Shown piece after piece: positions 1 through 10,358 of a stretch of DNA of 56,173 nucleotides. The DNA is from an uncultured Clostridia bacterium. Its GTDB lineage: Bacteria; Bacillota; Clostridia; Christensenellales; UBA1242. Where the stretch lies: assembly GCA_944383295.1 (NCBI GenBank), contig CALWOW010000020.1:1-56173 (forward strand), read 5' to 3'. The notes under the pieces were generated by a model, which saw nothing but the letters and a program-made list of their open reading frames with translations, did not search any database and was not told the origin of the DNA. The translations under genes were made by a program, and so were the position numbers. The stretch's first letter is position 1. The number at the start of each line of letters is the position of its first letter.

Positions 1-3000
1 ATGTCACCTGCTTTGGTAGATGAAACTAATGGTTATGTCTTTTACGAACAAGGGTCAACTCCTTTGTTTACAACAAAAGTTGATGCTAAACAAAAATACG
101 TATTTAAGCAATGGAATATGCTTTATACAACTGATTCGGTTAAAAATTGGTCAGTGTTTGAAAGAGTTTCAAATCTTGAAAGTGCACAATTTTTCACAAA
201 TCATGATGCTACATTAATTTCTGTATTTGATTATAGGGAATATACTATTTCTCTTGCTATTAATTCAGAAAATTATAATGCAAGTGAATCGACTATAAAA
301 ATAGGTGAACAAAGTATAACACTTGCCGACCAATTAGCAGGCTCTTATATAAAAGCTAATTATTTGGATGTAGTTGAATTTAATTTAGTACCAAATGCAG
401 GATTTGAGGTGGCTAGTTGGAATTGCGAATATCCAGATGCTTTGTTAAGTGATGGAGCAACTGCTACATTAAGTTTGAGTACGTTCTTGGATAAATATTT
501 AGAGACAAATGGCTCTACAAATCTACCAACAAGTATTTCTGTAACTGCACTATTAGAAGCAAAAACATACACTTTTACTACTAATGCAAATTTGGATAGT
601 GTTGGTACTGTCGCTGTGTATTCAGAAGGTGTTGAATATAACGAGGGAACTGTTACTTTTGGTAAAAACTTAGAATTAAAAGCGACAGTTACAGATGCAA
701 GCTACGAATTTATCGGTTGGGAGGTAAATGGTGAAATAGTAAGCCAAATGCCAACTTATAGCTTTACAGTAAGTGATTATGAAAATGGTTCGTTGCAGAT
801 AACGGGTGTTTTCGAAAAGAAAAAATATAGTGTTGTTTTAACACAAACAAATGGCGGTAGCGTCGCTGTAACAACCCCAGCAACAGGTGTATATTATTAC
901 GGTGATACCATTACAATTACTGCTGTACCTGAATACGGATATGAATTAAATGGCTTTACGTTGTCAATCGGTGGACAAAATGTAGATTTGACCTCGGTGG
1001 ATGACAGTGTTGCTAAGGTTGATTTAGCAAACGGAACGTTAATCATATACAACATAACAGATAATATTGCTTGTTCAGCTGTTTTTAACCCTATTTCATT
1101 TGATTTTACTGTAATTCTTAGCCATGAAAACGGTGCATCTGTTTACAATGGTACAAACACAGAAGAAAATTCACTTCTTGGCACTCATTCGTTCGTTTAT
1201 AAGCAATATATCACTTTAGGCATTGAGTTAGCCGAGGGGTACAAGTTAATTAGCATAACAGATGAAAATAATGAAAACTATTTCTCTGGTCACAGCATTC
1301 AAATTTTAAAAGATACTGTCCTTACTATAACTTTAGAACAAATTAAGTTTACAGTTAGTGTTTCAATATCGGTTGATGATAAGACATACAACTTGCAAAA
1401 CGACTGTATTGAAGGTGCTGGCGAATATGTTTATGGTAGTGAAGTTCGTGTTGCAATAAACTATCCTGAGATGTTCGATTTTGCATATTGGGAAGTTGAA
1501 GGAAATACGATTGAAAATGCTGTTATCGATAACGTAAATGCAGTATTTACTTGTCCACGCATTTTACAACATATTACTCTTAAAGCACATTTAAAAGTAA
1601 AAACGGTTTCTTTGACTTTTGATGTTAGGGGATTAAATACTGATGGAGATTGGTATAAGGTAAATGGTTCGGCCATTAAATCTAAATATACTATTAAAAA
1701 ACAATACAGAACACAAATCGATGTTGAGTTAATTAGTCTTTCAAATGTATCATCTACATTTAGTTATTGGGAAGTAAATGGTGTTCCAGTTTCACAAGAA
1801 TCTTATTACTCATTTATTGCTGAAAGTGAAGACTTAAATATTACTGCTGTTTATGTACCAACAAATTATTCAGTTTCAACCTATGTTGTTAGATGGAATA
1901 CTGATAGTAATATTTACGACAGTCTAGAAGATGCTGGAACAATATCGGGCTTAAGTGCTAATATGGTAGAATACGGCAAAACTATTACACTAACCGCTAC
2001 AGCAAAAGATGGTTATAAATTTGTAGGCTGGTATGTTTGGGATTACACATCTACAAATTCACGTGGTGCAAAGATTACAGCAGAGGCTACTCTTGAATAC
2101 GAGATAACCAAAGATACTAGGATTTATGCAAATTTTGAGCGTATATCTAAAGTAGTGATTAGTATGTCTGATTCAAATGCTGGTACAGTTACAGGTGCAG
2201 GTGAATATTTGGCAGGCGAATCTGTTACAGTAACAGCAAAAGCGAACCAAGGTTATCGTTTAGTATGTTGGAAAGAAAGCGGTGAAGTTGTAAGTAATAA
2301 TACAAATTATACGTTTACTACTAATAGAAATGATAGGACAATTACAGCAGAATTTGAGCCTGTGTTTACGATTGCTTTAAAGACAAATAATGATAGTTAT
2401 GGTAAAGTTGTTGGTAACACAACAGGGAAGTATCGTGAAAATGTTGTTTTGCAAGCGGTGAGTGAAAACAACTGCTCCTTTGTTGGCTGGGTTATTAATG
2501 ATGTAGTGGTTAGTACTGCTGATACATTAAGCCTTAACTTAAACGGTAACATGGAAGTTTATGCTTTATTCAAAAAGAATTTCGATTGGAATATATTGAT
2601 TATTCTGGCAGGTTGCTTCTTGTTCGCAATTGTGTTGATTGCAGGTTCTGCAGCTTATATTAAGATGAGAGAATCTGAACCAATGCCTGTACGTGTGTTG
2701 ATGAGTAGTAAGGATGACAAAGAATTGTTGCAAAAACCTCAAAAACGCAAACGCTACCGTGATACAATCGAGCCAGTTCCTACAAGGAAGAATACAAAAG
2801 CTAATGTTGCTCCAATCCCTGTTCGTAAAATTACAGTTGCGCCAATTAATCACAAAGGTGAACTTGTTGGTCGTAAACAAAAAGCTATCGAAGAAAAACC
2901 AACACTGAATACTGAAATTAAAGATGAAAAAGCTGAAGTTGAAGAACAAAATTTAGAGACAAAAGTAGCAAAGACCACCGCTACAAAGTCGAAAACAAAT

Positions 3001-3087
3001 TCTAAAGCTAAAACAAAAAATTCATCTAAAAAATCAAAATCTTCTGGGAAAAAGACCAATAAAAAATCGAATTCTAAAAAGAAATAA
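1..3087 (+). CDS. Large surface protein with InlB B-type repeats (5' end probably outside window)
   Basis: The reading frame is open from base 1, so the first Met may be internal and the true start and signal peptide may lie upstream. The 1028 visible residues are a chain of 70-80-residue beta-rich units of the InlB B-repeat/Flg_new type. Recurrent signatures are GxGxYxxGxxVxxxAxxxxGYxFxxW and W-E-V-N-G, for example near residues 235-245, 590-600, 720-790 and 800-850. One transmembrane helix lies at about residues 862-885 (start WNILIILAGCFLFAIVLIAG). It is followed by a cytoplasmic tail of about 140 residues that becomes Lys/Ser-rich at the end. There is no LPxTG motif, so anchoring is by the membrane helix. 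Function is unknown; adhesion or envelope attachment is inference. A hairpin terminator follows the stop. Confidence 0.8.
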   Translation: MSPALVDETNGYVFYEQGSTPLFTTKVDAKQKYVFKQWNMLYTTDSVKNWSVFERVSNLESAQFFTNHDATLISVFDYREYTISLAINSENYNASESTIKIGEQSITLADQLAGSYIKANYLDVVEFNLVPNAGFEVASWNCEYPDALLSDGATATLSLSTFLDKYLETNGSTNLPTSISVTALLEAKTYTFTTNANLDSVGTVAVYSEGVEYNEGTVTFGKNLELKATVTDASYEFIGWEVNGEIVSQMPTYSFTVSDYENGSLQITGVFEKKKYSVVLTQTNGGSVAVTTPATGVYYYGDTITITAVPEYGYELNGFTLSIGGQNVDLTSVDDSVAKVDLANGTLIIYNITDNIACSAVFNPISFDFTVILSHENGASVYNGTNTEENSLLGTHSFVYKQYITLGIELAEGYKLISITDENNENYFSGHSIQILKDTVLTITLEQIKFTVSVSISVDDKTYNLQNDCIEGAGEYVYGSEVRVAINYPEMFDFAYWEVEGNTIENAVIDNVNAVFTCPRILQHITLKAHLKVKTVSLTFDVRGLNTDGDWYKVNGSAIKSKYTIKKQYRTQIDVELISLSNVSSTFSYWEVNGVPVSQESYYSFIAESEDLNITAVYVPTNYSVSTYVVRWNTDSNIYDSLEDAGTISGLSANMVEYGKTITLTATAKDGYKFVGWYVWDYTSTNSRGAKITAEATLEYEITKDTRIYANFERISKVVISMSDSNAGTVTGAGEYLAGESVTVTAKANQGYRLVCWKESGEVVSNNTNYTFTTNRNDRTITAEFEPVFTIALKTNNDSYGKVVGNTTGKYRENVVLQAVSENNCSFVGWVINDVVVSTADTLSLNLNGNMEVYALFKKNFDWNILIILAGCFLFAIVLIAGSAAYIKMRESEPMPVRVLMSSKDDKELLQKPQKRKRYRDTIEPVPTRKNTKANVAPIPVRKITVAPINHKGELVGRKQKAIEEKPTLNTEIKDEKAEVEEQNLETKVAKTTATKSKTNSKAKTKNSSKKSKSSGKKTNKKSNSKKK

Positions 3088-3095
3088 AAAATATA

Positions 3096-3124
3096 AAAAC
3101 CGCAAATAAACTGCGGTTTTTATA
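3096..3124 (+). terminator. Rho-independent terminator after surface protein
   Basis: Stem AAAACCGCA / TGCGGTTTT with a 7-nt loop, followed by T-rich sequence just downstream of the stop codon. Confidence 0.85.
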
Positions 3125-3136
3125 TTAGGAGTGTAT

Positions 3137-3559
3137 ATGTTATTTTTAGCAAATGACCACGCAGGTTTCGAATTAAAAACTAAAATAATAAAATATTTAA
3201 AGAAACAAAAAATTGATTTTCAAGATTTAGGTGCGTTTTCTAATGAAAGAACTGATTATCCTAAATTTGCCAAATTGCTAGCAGAAAAAGTTTTACAAGA
3301 CGAAAGCAACAAAGGAATTTTAATCTGTGGTACAGGTATTGGTATGAGTATAGTTGCTAACAGATTTCCTAAAATAAAGGCAGGTCTTTGTAAAAATTGT
3401 AAAACGGCAAGATTAGCAAGACAGCATAACGACATAAATGTGTTGGTACTTGCTGGACGTAGTACTTGTGCTATAAAAGCTAAGCGTATGGTAAAAATAT
3501 TTTTGAATACGCCAGCACTAGAAGGAAGATATGCAGAAAGAAGAAAACAAATCGACTAA
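3137..3559 (+). CDS. rpiB: Ribose-5-phosphate isomerase B (RpiB/LacAB family)
   Basis: The 140-aa length is normal for RpiB. The family interconverts ribose-5-phosphate and ribulose-5-phosphate in the non-oxidative pentose phosphate pathway in the cytoplasm. Family motifs seen are the N-terminal ANDHAGFELK, the central GTGIGMSIVANRF phosphate-binding loop with an upstream CGTG Cys, and RQHNDINVLVLAGR. The ATG at 3137 is chosen because AGGAG (3127-3131) sits 5 nt upstream. A GTG at 3131 in the same frame overlaps that ribosome site and is less likely. It is a single gene between two terminators. Some LacA/LacB or sugar-phosphate isomerase relatives look alike, so the substrate is inferred from family. 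Confidence 0.9.
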   Translation: MLFLANDHAGFELKTKIIKYLKKQKIDFQDLGAFSNERTDYPKFAKLLAEKVLQDESNKGILICGTGIGMSIVANRFPKIKAGLCKNCKTARLARQHNDINVLVLAGRSTCAIKAKRMVKIFLNTPALEGRYAERRKQID

Positions 3560-3568
3560 TTTAGTGAA

Positions 3569-3599
3569 AAAGTTTGGTTAAATTCCAAACTTTTTTTAA
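3569..3599 (+). terminator. Terminator after rpiB
   Basis: Stem AAAGTTTGG / CCAAACTTT with loop TTAAATT and a following T-run. Confidence 0.85.
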
Positions 3600-3644
3600 T
3601 ATATAAGAAAAAGTACTAATATATATATAAGAAAGGAGAAAATT

Positions 3645-4322
3645 ATGAAAATTCGTTATCTATTTTCAATCTTGCCTATATGTTTAGTATTTTTATTGTC
3701 TGGGTGTACTGTGTCTGCTGAAGAAATAGCAAAAAATAATTTAGCAGAAATTCATTACAATTACTTTACAGGCTCAACGCAAAATTTTAAAGTGTCAATG
3801 TGGAGTGGGGTGAGAGAAGAACCTTATGAAACAAATGGTATTCGAGAGAGTTTGGTTGATTTTTGTGTCATAAGTGTCGTGCCTCAAAACAATGTGAGTA
3901 CATTTGGTTTAAGCTATACAGTAGAAATAAATTCAAAAACTTATAATGGAGAGTTTGAGCAAAGCCCATTTGACAAAACACTTGCCGCTGATTTGGAAAT
4001 TCAATTAAATGAAAGCGATTCAATTTTTGCCTACATTATAGTTGATGGTGTTACCGAAATCAGTAAAATGGAATGCATTTCTAAAAATTTTGGTATAAAC
4101 AGTACACAGGCGTTGGATATTGCCATTAAAAACTATTCACAAGAAATTCTCACTTTATCAAATAACGGTAAAATATCATTAGAAGGGTATTGTAAGATTA
4201 TAAGTACAGACAAAAATTTGGGTGTGTATTTTTGGTATATTAGGTTTGTAAATGTAGATAAAAAAGAAATATCTATGGTAATAGATACCAACTCAGGAGA
4301 AATAGTTGCAAAAAAATTGTAA
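3645..4322 (+). CDS. Putative lipoprotein, PepSY-like C-terminus
   Basis: The 225-aa product begins with a lipoprotein signal: basic MKIR, a hydrophobic stretch, then lipobox LLSGC with the acylated Cys at residue 21. It should be anchored to the outer face of the membrane. The body is beta-rich with no recognised catalytic motif. The last 70 residues (a helix with AxxxA spacing, then strands, ending in VIDTNSGEIVAKKL) resemble a PepSY-type fold, where D-x-x-x-G-E-I is a common ending. Start ATG follows AAAGGAG with good spacing. It stands alone between rpiB and a Cys-rich gene. Function unknown. Confidence 0.7.
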   Translation: MKIRYLFSILPICLVFLLSGCTVSAEEIAKNNLAEIHYNYFTGSTQNFKVSMWSGVREEPYETNGIRESLVDFCVISVVPQNNVSTFGLSYTVEINSKTYNGEFEQSPFDKTLAADLEIQLNESDSIFAYIIVDGVTEISKMECISKNFGINSTQALDIAIKNYSQEILTLSNNGKISLEGYCKIISTDKNLGVYFWYIRFVNVDKKEISMVIDTNSGEIVAKKL

Positions 4323-4455
4323 CATTTATTTGATTTTTTTAATAAACTGACAGTGTAGAGATAAATCAAGAATAAAGTACAAAAGATTTTATATACGAAA
4401 GAATTTACATAATGAAAAATTTCCTTAATAAACAATAGAATTGGAGGTCCAAAAG

Positions 4456-4674
4456 ATGTTTAGCAAATTATTCAGCGGAATGGGCTGTGGCTGTAACGCT
4501 GGTAAAAATTCTAGTTGTGATGTTTTAACTTGGTTAGTTATACTTTATGTTTTAATGAATTGTGGTATTCTTAACTGTGGGTTAGACTGGTGCACTATTT
4601 TGATTTTGCTTTTATTCTTCTGCTGTTGCTTCAAGAAAAACAACTGCGGATGTGGTGCTTACGACTGCAACTAA
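4456..4674 (+). CDS. Small Cys-rich membrane protein
   Basis: The 72-aa product has about 15 cysteines. An N-terminal GCGCNAG block leads to two hydrophobic segments (about residues 24-38 and 44-60), then CCCF and a C-terminal CGCGAYDC block. The start ATG is set by GGAGG at 4443-4447; an upstream TTG in frame overlaps that site and is rejected. The Cys clusters on both sides of hydrophobic helices suggest metal binding or disulfide cross-linking. Spore-coat and small CCC-type proteins of Clostridia look similar, but no family is recognised. A strong terminator follows. Confidence 0.65.
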   Translation: MFSKLFSGMGCGCNAGKNSSCDVLTWLVILYVLMNCGILNCGLDWCTILILLLFFCCCFKKNNCGCGAYDCN

Positions 4675-4680
4675 AAAATT

Positions 4681-4742
4681 AACAATCTAAAAAGTTGTCC
4701 TTAAAATTTTTAAGAAAGCCTTTTTAGGTTGTTTTTATTTTC
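4681..4742 (+). terminator. Large hairpin terminator
   Basis: AACAATCTAAAAAG pairs with CTTTTTAGGTTGTT through G-U pairs across a 25-nt loop, followed by TTTATTTT. Confidence 0.75.
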
Positions 4743-4852
4743 GACAAAATAAGTTTAAATTTGACAGCATAAATCTAAAAAAAGACCTCAAACTAGAATT
4801 GTAAAAAAACAAATATTTTGTTAAAATGTTTGCGAAAAGTAGTCGTAATTTG

Positions 4853-4881
4853 TTGACAAAATTTTGGTAATGTTATACAAT
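4853..4881 (+). promoter_or_regulatory. Sigma-A-type promoter for the 1113-aa surface protein
   Basis: TTGACA at 4853-4858, a 17-nt spacer, and TACAAT at 4876-4881. AAGGAG lies just before the ATG at 4914. Confidence 0.8.
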
Positions 4882-4913
4882 CGTAATGTTACAATATAAC
4901 AAGGAGACCTTAA

Positions 4914-7900
4914 ATGAAAACGAAATTATTTGGCAAAATGACTTTATTTGCTTTCGTACTTATGGTGACTATGTCTTTAGGTTTTATGAGCCCTATGCTT
5001 TCTAGTAGTTTGAGTGGTGCAACTGAAGTTACACCAACAGGACAAGGCCGTGTTATCGAATTGACTGGATATGTCGCTGAGTATGATTTAAACGATGCAA
5101 AATCTTATAAAGTTAGCGAAACAGAAACTATAGAAGGTTTTGCTTTACCAAAAGCAGTCGTAAAAGAAACCACAGGTTCTACATCTGGTGAGACTGCAAC
5201 GATAGAAGTAAGAAATTCAGCAAGTAAGAAAATTGATTACAAAACAAGTACTGATGGCGTAAATTTCTTGAATGTGAACGAATCAGGAAAGTATTATGTA
5301 ACTTATTCTGTTGAAAACGGTGGCGTTACTACCGCTACTCGTGATATTGTTATCAATATTACTACTGATGAAGTAAGCTTTGATTTCGCTGAAAATTCAG
5401 CACAAATTATCCCTACAACAGCAGTCGCTGGTGACGAGATTGTTTTCCCAATGCCATCAATTAAACAAGGCGATGAAGTTTTGAAAGAACCAGGTGAAAT
5501 CAGCATTACATTGCAAGGCGCTGATTTGGGAACTCGTGATTTACAAGACAAGGTAGTAGATGGCAAAACTTTCAAATCTTACACAATTGCAGATACCGAT
5601 GAGGGTACATTTACACTTACTTACAGCTATGAACACAATGGAAACACAATTTACAAAAAATTTACATTTAATGTAGTAAAAAATGCTCCAGAAGTTCAAT
5701 TAAAGTACAGTGGGTATAGTAGTTCTCTTGAAAACTTGAAATTGGTGGTAGGTGAGGAAGCTAGTTTACCTCAACCTGTTGTTGTAAACAGCAAGGCAAA
5801 CGACGCTGTTGTTACTGATGTTTACACTGTAGTTACAGTTAAAAACAAAAATACAGGCGAAACATTTACTGTTACTGACTTTAAATTTACACCAACAAAA
5901 GATGGCGATTATTTAATCACATATTTGACTACCGATTTGAATGGTAAACATTCTTGTGGTTCTCAAATCAATAAAAACTATGTAAAGAAATCAGGTGACA
6001 GCATTACTTTGAAAGTTGTAGATGACTACGCTGTTGATGATGTTGTGACTATGAAAGAAAACTTTGATGAGTTGGAAAATGTAGATTACAACATTCCTAC
6101 AATCGTTTACAAAGTTACAGGCAGTGATAAAACAGTTAGTTTCCCTGCAGTATTTGCAACTGGCGGTTGGGGTGAGTACAAAAACTTAAAACTTACTCGT
6201 ACTATTTACAAGAATAACAGTTTGCAAGCAGTTTTGGAAGAAACTAAAAAGAGCGGAACTGACGAATACTACAAGGCTAACGAATCTGCTTCATACACAT
6301 TTAGTTCTGCTGGTACTTATACAATTAGATATCAAGCAGTTTATGTTGACGATGAGGGCAACGCTTTAGGATATGACACAACAAAACAACTTCCTAGTTA
6401 CACAATTGTAGTAGAAGAAGTTGATGCTGATGTTACTGAAACTGATTTGACTGTTAAAGCTCCAAATAGTATGCCTAAATCAACTAGAAAAGGTAAAACA
6501 ATTACTTTCAATGCTCCAACAGCAACTGACTACAAGAGTGGTACTACAACAATAGCCGACAAAAACTTAAAGATAGAGGTATCTTACGCTTTTGATGGTA
6601 TAACAACCACTACACCTTTATATGCAACTAAAAACAGTGATGGAACATATTCAATTGAAATTGTTGAACCAACAAACATTTCAGAGGGTACATGGGCAAG
6701 TGTTACAGGTTTAACAGTGACATTTAAGGCAACTAATGACCTTGGGAATCCCGCTACAGCAACTTCAAGAATTGCTATCGTTGATTACTCATCTGATACA
6801 ACTGCACCTACATTAGCAAAAGTTACTCCAGCTAGTGGTAGTGAAACAGATAAAATTGCTTTATCAACAGTACAATTTACAGATGCAAATAGTTTAACTG
6901 TATCTGCATATGTTACAAAGGGTAGCAAAGTACTTGAAGTTTACAACGCAACAACAGGCACCGATGTAACTTTGGAGGGTATTGTTTATACTCCTGTTGA
7001 AGCTGGTGACTACACAGTAACTTATGTTGCTATTGACCAAAACAACAACACTACAACTTATTGTGAAAACTACACAGTTGAATTTAAAGACGGTTATGCC
7101 GTTTCTATTGACACAATTTCTTCACAAGAATACGGTACAACTATTAACTTGCTTGACAAAATTCAAATTACTAAAAATGGTGCTAATGTTGATATGAGTA
7201 CTATTACAGTACAAATGACCAACGAAGAAGTTACTCAAGAAACATTAAATGGTTTGGCTAATGATACTTTGCTTATTCAAGTTATAGGTGACTACAGATG
7301 GCCTTCTTATGACAGACTTGACGGAGAAATAATTACACAAGAAGGTAGCATTGAAGTTAGAGCATGGGCAAAAACTGATGATATTTGTGATTTAGACAAA
7401 AATGGTTCAGTAAAGATTAGTTTTGCTACTTCTGACACTCAAGCTCCAACATTTACTATTGAAAATGAAAATCTAGACAATACTTCATATGCATTTAACA
7501 GTAATGACACTAGTGAAAATGTTATAGAATTGCCTTGGTTTAAAAATGTTGATGACAACAATGGTGCTGGTGTTGACTATGATTCAATGAAAATTACATT
7601 GACATACCAAAATGATAGCGAAAGTAGCCCATTTGCAACATTTACTAGAACTGATTACGAAGCTTTAGGTGCTGGGGAAAACTTGAAATTTACAGCAACT
7701 AAACAAGGTAAGATAAACGTAGTTTACTCTGTTAAGGATGTAAACAATCGTGAATCAACTCGTACATTCGTGTTGAATATTGGTGATGTTACTCCACCAG
7801 AAATTGTAGTAGCTAATGATGCAATTAGTGCTCCTACTAAAGTGGCTGATGATGGAAAAATAAGTATTGACTTAAGCAAAATTACTGTAGAAAATGATGA

Positions 7901-8255
7901 CTTATCTTCTGATGATATTACAATAGTAGTTAAACGTGACGGTACAACTTTAACCACCACAAAAGAAAATGGATTTGTAACTGTTGATGCAAACACTGCT
8001 GGTACTTATGTTGTTACATTCGACATTAAGGATGCAGCAAACAATTCTGCTCAAACTATTACAAAAACATTTACCGTTTCAAATAATGTTGTTAGTCCTA
8101 CAAACTCATCTACTGTTTGGGGAACTATATTAATCATTATTAGTTTAATAGTATTAGGACTTGTAATATTCTTCTTTGTAAAACCTAGTAAAAGCAAAGG
8201 AACTACAATTTCTACACCAAAAGCAAAAGATAAAGACAACAAAGAAAACAAGTAA
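4914..8255 (+). CDS. Large membrane-anchored surface protein with Ig-like repeats
   Basis: The 1113-aa product has an N-terminal signal peptide (about residues 1-37). A long Thr/Ser/Asp-rich ectodomain follows, built of Ig-like/bacterial-Ig units. Recurrent endings such as AGDYTVTYVAIDQNNN, GTYVVTFDIKDAANNS and EGTFTLTYSYEHNG are typical of DUF5011-like or cadherin-like adhesin repeats. The C-terminus has one transmembrane helix (about 1070-1092, starting TVWGTILIIISLIVLG) and a short Lys-rich cytoplasmic tail, with no sortase motif. The architecture matches the proteins at 1-3087 and 14427-17660, which suggests one envelope-protein family. It has its own sigma-A-type promoter and a terminator. 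Ligand unknown. Confidence 0.8.
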   Translation: MKTKLFGKMTLFAFVLMVTMSLGFMSPMLSSSLSGATEVTPTGQGRVIELTGYVAEYDLNDAKSYKVSETETIEGFALPKAVVKETTGSTSGETATIEVRNSASKKIDYKTSTDGVNFLNVNESGKYYVTYSVENGGVTTATRDIVINITTDEVSFDFAENSAQIIPTTAVAGDEIVFPMPSIKQGDEVLKEPGEISITLQGADLGTRDLQDKVVDGKTFKSYTIADTDEGTFTLTYSYEHNGNTIYKKFTFNVVKNAPEVQLKYSGYSSSLENLKLVVGEEASLPQPVVVNSKANDAVVTDVYTVVTVKNKNTGETFTVTDFKFTPTKDGDYLITYLTTDLNGKHSCGSQINKNYVKKSGDSITLKVVDDYAVDDVVTMKENFDELENVDYNIPTIVYKVTGSDKTVSFPAVFATGGWGEYKNLKLTRTIYKNNSLQAVLEETKKSGTDEYYKANESASYTFSSAGTYTIRYQAVYVDDEGNALGYDTTKQLPSYTIVVEEVDADVTETDLTVKAPNSMPKSTRKGKTITFNAPTATDYKSGTTTIADKNLKIEVSYAFDGITTTTPLYATKNSDGTYSIEIVEPTNISEGTWASVTGLTVTFKATNDLGNPATATSRIAIVDYSSDTTAPTLAKVTPASGSETDKIALSTVQFTDANSLTVSAYVTKGSKVLEVYNATTGTDVTLEGIVYTPVEAGDYTVTYVAIDQNNNTTTYCENYTVEFKDGYAVSIDTISSQEYGTTINLLDKIQITKNGANVDMSTITVQMTNEEVTQETLNGLANDTLLIQVIGDYRWPSYDRLDGEIITQEGSIEVRAWAKTDDICDLDKNGSVKISFATSDTQAPTFTIENENLDNTSYAFNSNDTSENVIELPWFKNVDDNNGAGVDYDSMKITLTYQNDSESSPFATFTRTDYEALGAGENLKFTATKQGKINVVYSVKDVNNRESTRTFVLNIGDVTPPEIVVANDAISAPTKVADDGKISIDLSKITVENDDLSSDDITIVVKRDGTTLTTTKENGFVTVDANTAGTYVVTFDIKDAANNSAQTITKTFTVSNNVVSPTNSSTVWGTILIIISLIVLGLVIFFFVKPSKSKGTTISTPKAKDKDNKENK

Positions 8256-8274
8256 TTTCGAATAAATAAATTAT

Positions 8275-8306
8275 AAAGAGGGAAAATTATCTCTCTTTAT
8301 TTTTTG
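8275..8306 (+). terminator. Terminator after 1113-aa surface protein
   Basis: AAAGAG / CTCTTT stem followed by ATTTTTTG. Confidence 0.75.
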
Positions 8307-8308
8307 TA

Positions 8309-8337
8309 TTGAAAATAATCCTTATTTGTGATATAAT
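8309..8337 (+). promoter_or_regulatory. Promoter for uvrBA
   Basis: TTGAAA at 8309-8314, 17-nt spacer, TATAAT at 8332-8337, about 50 nt before uvrB. No clear Firmicute LexA box (GAACN4GTTC type) was seen. Confidence 0.75.
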
Positions 8338-8387
8338 AATAGTTAATTATTTGGGTAATACTAATAAAGATAAAGTGTAGGGGAAAT

Positions 8388-10358
8388 ATGGAAGATAAAA
8401 AATTTGAATTAGTGTCAAATTATAAGCCAACGGGTGACCAACCACAAGCAATTGATAAATTAGTGGAAGGTGTAAATGATGGTTTGAGAGAACAAGTGCT
8501 GTTGGGGGTAACGGGCAGTGGTAAAACTTTTACAATGGCGAATGTTATTGCAAAGCTAAATAGACCTGCGTTAGTTTTGGCGCATAACAAAACGCTAGCA
8601 GCTCAACTTTGTAATGAGTTTAGAGAATTTTTTCCACACAATCGAGTGGAATATTTTGTGAGTTACTATGACTACTACCAACCTGAAGCGTATATTCCTA
8701 GTAGTGATACTTATATTGAAAAAGATTTAGCGATAAATGATGAAATTGATAAATTGAGACACAGTGCAACCTGCTCTTTACTTGAACGCAGAGATGTAAT
8801 TGTTGTCGCTTCGGTGTCTTGTATTTATGGTTTAGGCAACCCTGAAACTTACTACAATATGGGGCTTAGTCTTAGAGTTAATCAAGAAGTTGATATGCGT
8901 AAAGTAATACAAAAATTAATCTCTATGAGATATGAAAGAAATGATGTCGATTTTGCCCGTTCTTGTTTTCGATTGAAAGGTGATACATTAGATATATTTC
9001 CTTCATATAGTAGTGAGGTTGCTATTCGTGTTGAGTTTTTTGGCGATACTATAGAAAGAATATTTGAGTTTAATCCTGTAACAAACAATAAAATTAATAG
9101 TTTGGAGCATTTTCTGCTTTTCCCTGCGACACACTTTGGTGTTAGTGATGAAAACCTTGCTGTTGCACTTGAAGAGATAAAAAACGATGCTAAAATTGCA
9201 GAAGAACAATTCACTGCACAAGGAAAGTTAATTGAAGCACAGCGTATCAAGGAAAGAGTGGCTCACGATGTCGAAATGATACAAGAAATGGGATATTGTA
9301 ATGGTATAGAAAATTATTCTCGATATTTTGACGGAAGAAAGCCGGGGGAAGCCCCTTATGTTTTGCTTGATTATTTCCCTGACGATTTTATCACTTTTGT
9401 CGATGAATCACATATTACATTACCTCAAGTACGTGGGATGTACAATGGTGATTTGGCGAGGAAGAAAAATTTGGTTGAGTATGGCTTTAGGTTGCCATCG
9501 GCTTTTGATAATAGACCTTTGACTTTTGAGGAGTTTGATGAGAGAATAGGACAATTAATTTGCGTTTCTGCTACTCCAGCAAAGTACGAATTAGATAATG
9601 CAGGACAAGTTGTAGAACAAATAATTAGGCCTACAGGATTGGTTGACCCAGAAATTGAAATTCGCAAGACAAAAGGGCAAATTGATGATTTGATGGGTGA
9701 AATATTCAAAACCGTTGAACAACAGGGTAGAGTACTTGTTACTACTCTTACTAAACGCATGGCAGAAGATTTGACTACATTTTTTATGGAACACGGTATT
9801 AAGGTTAAATATCTACATAGCGAGATAGATACTTTGGAACGAATTGAAATAATCAACGGCTTGCGTTCGGGCGATTTTGATGTAATAGTAGGTATAAACT
9901 TGTTGAGAGAGGGGTTGGATTTACCTGAAGTACGACTTGTCGCAATATTAGATGCAGATAAAGAAGGATTTTTACGAAGCGATACGTCTTTGATACAAAT
10001 TATAGGTAGAGCTGCTAGAAATGCAGATGCTCGGGTAATTATGTATGCGGATAACATGACTGATAGTATGAAAAGAGCAATCGATGTGACGGAACGTCGT
10101 AGAAAAATTCAACAAGAATACAATAAACAACACAACATTGTGCCAAAAACTATTGTGAAAGATATTAAAAACACTATTGAAATTACTAAAAAATTAGATT
10201 ATACTAAAGATGATATAAAGACAAAAGATTTGAGGGCTGAGATAGATAGAATAAAAGGTTTAATGCAAGTTGCTAGTAAAAATCTCGAATTTGAAAAAGC
10301 AATTGAATTACGTGAGCAATTAAATTATTTGCGTAAATTATTAAAAGAGGAAAAATAA
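8388..10358 (+). CDS. uvrB: Excinuclease ABC subunit B
   Basis: The 656-aa helicase-like subunit of nucleotide excision repair is loaded by UvrA at DNA lesions and then recruits UvrC. It has the usual length and order. The Walker A motif GVTGSGKT lies near residue 40, followed by the Tyr-rich beta-hairpin ([14 protein letters not shown], about 90-103), DEAD-like motif [13 protein letters not shown] (about 335) and helicase motif VI (QIIGRAARN, about 540). The C-terminal UVR domain (about 620-655, [11 protein letters not shown]) contacts UvrC. Start ATG follows AGGGG. uvrA follows with no gap, so the two are co-transcribed and probably translationally coupled. Confidence 0.97.
   Translation: MEDKKFELVSNYKPTGDQPQAIDKLVEGVNDGLREQVLLGVTGSGKTFTMANVIAKLNRPALVLAHNKTLAAQLCNEFREFFPHNRVEYFVSYYDYYQPEAYIPSSDTYIEKDLAINDEIDKLRHSATCSLLERRDVIVVASVSCIYGLGNPETYYNMGLSLRVNQEVDMRKVIQKLISMRYERNDVDFARSCFRLKGDTLDIFPSYSSEVAIRVEFFGDTIERIFEFNPVTNNKINSLEHFLLFPATHFGVSDENLAVALEEIKNDAKIAEEQFTAQGKLIEAQRIKERVAHDVEMIQEMGYCNGIENYSRYFDGRKPGEAPYVLLDYFPDDFITFVDESHITLPQVRGMYNGDLARKKNLVEYGFRLPSAFDNRPLTFEEFDERIGQLICVSATPAKYELDNAGQVVEQIIRPTGLVDPEIEIRKTKGQIDDLMGEIFKTVEQQGRVLVTTLTKRMAEDLTTFFMEHGIKVKYLHSEIDTLERIEIINGLRSGDFDVIVGINLLREGLDLPEVRLVAILDADKEGFLRSDTSLIQIIGRAARNADARVIMYADNMTDSMKRAIDVTERRRKIQQEYNKQHNIVPKTIVKDIKNTIEITKKLDYTKDDIKTKDLRAEIDRIKGLMQVASKNLEFEKAIELREQLNYLRKLLKEEK

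Noticed and set aside
1..8255. Sortase (LPxTG) anchoring of the large surface proteins
   Set aside because: C-termini show a membrane helix and Lys-rich tail but no LPxTG-like motif.
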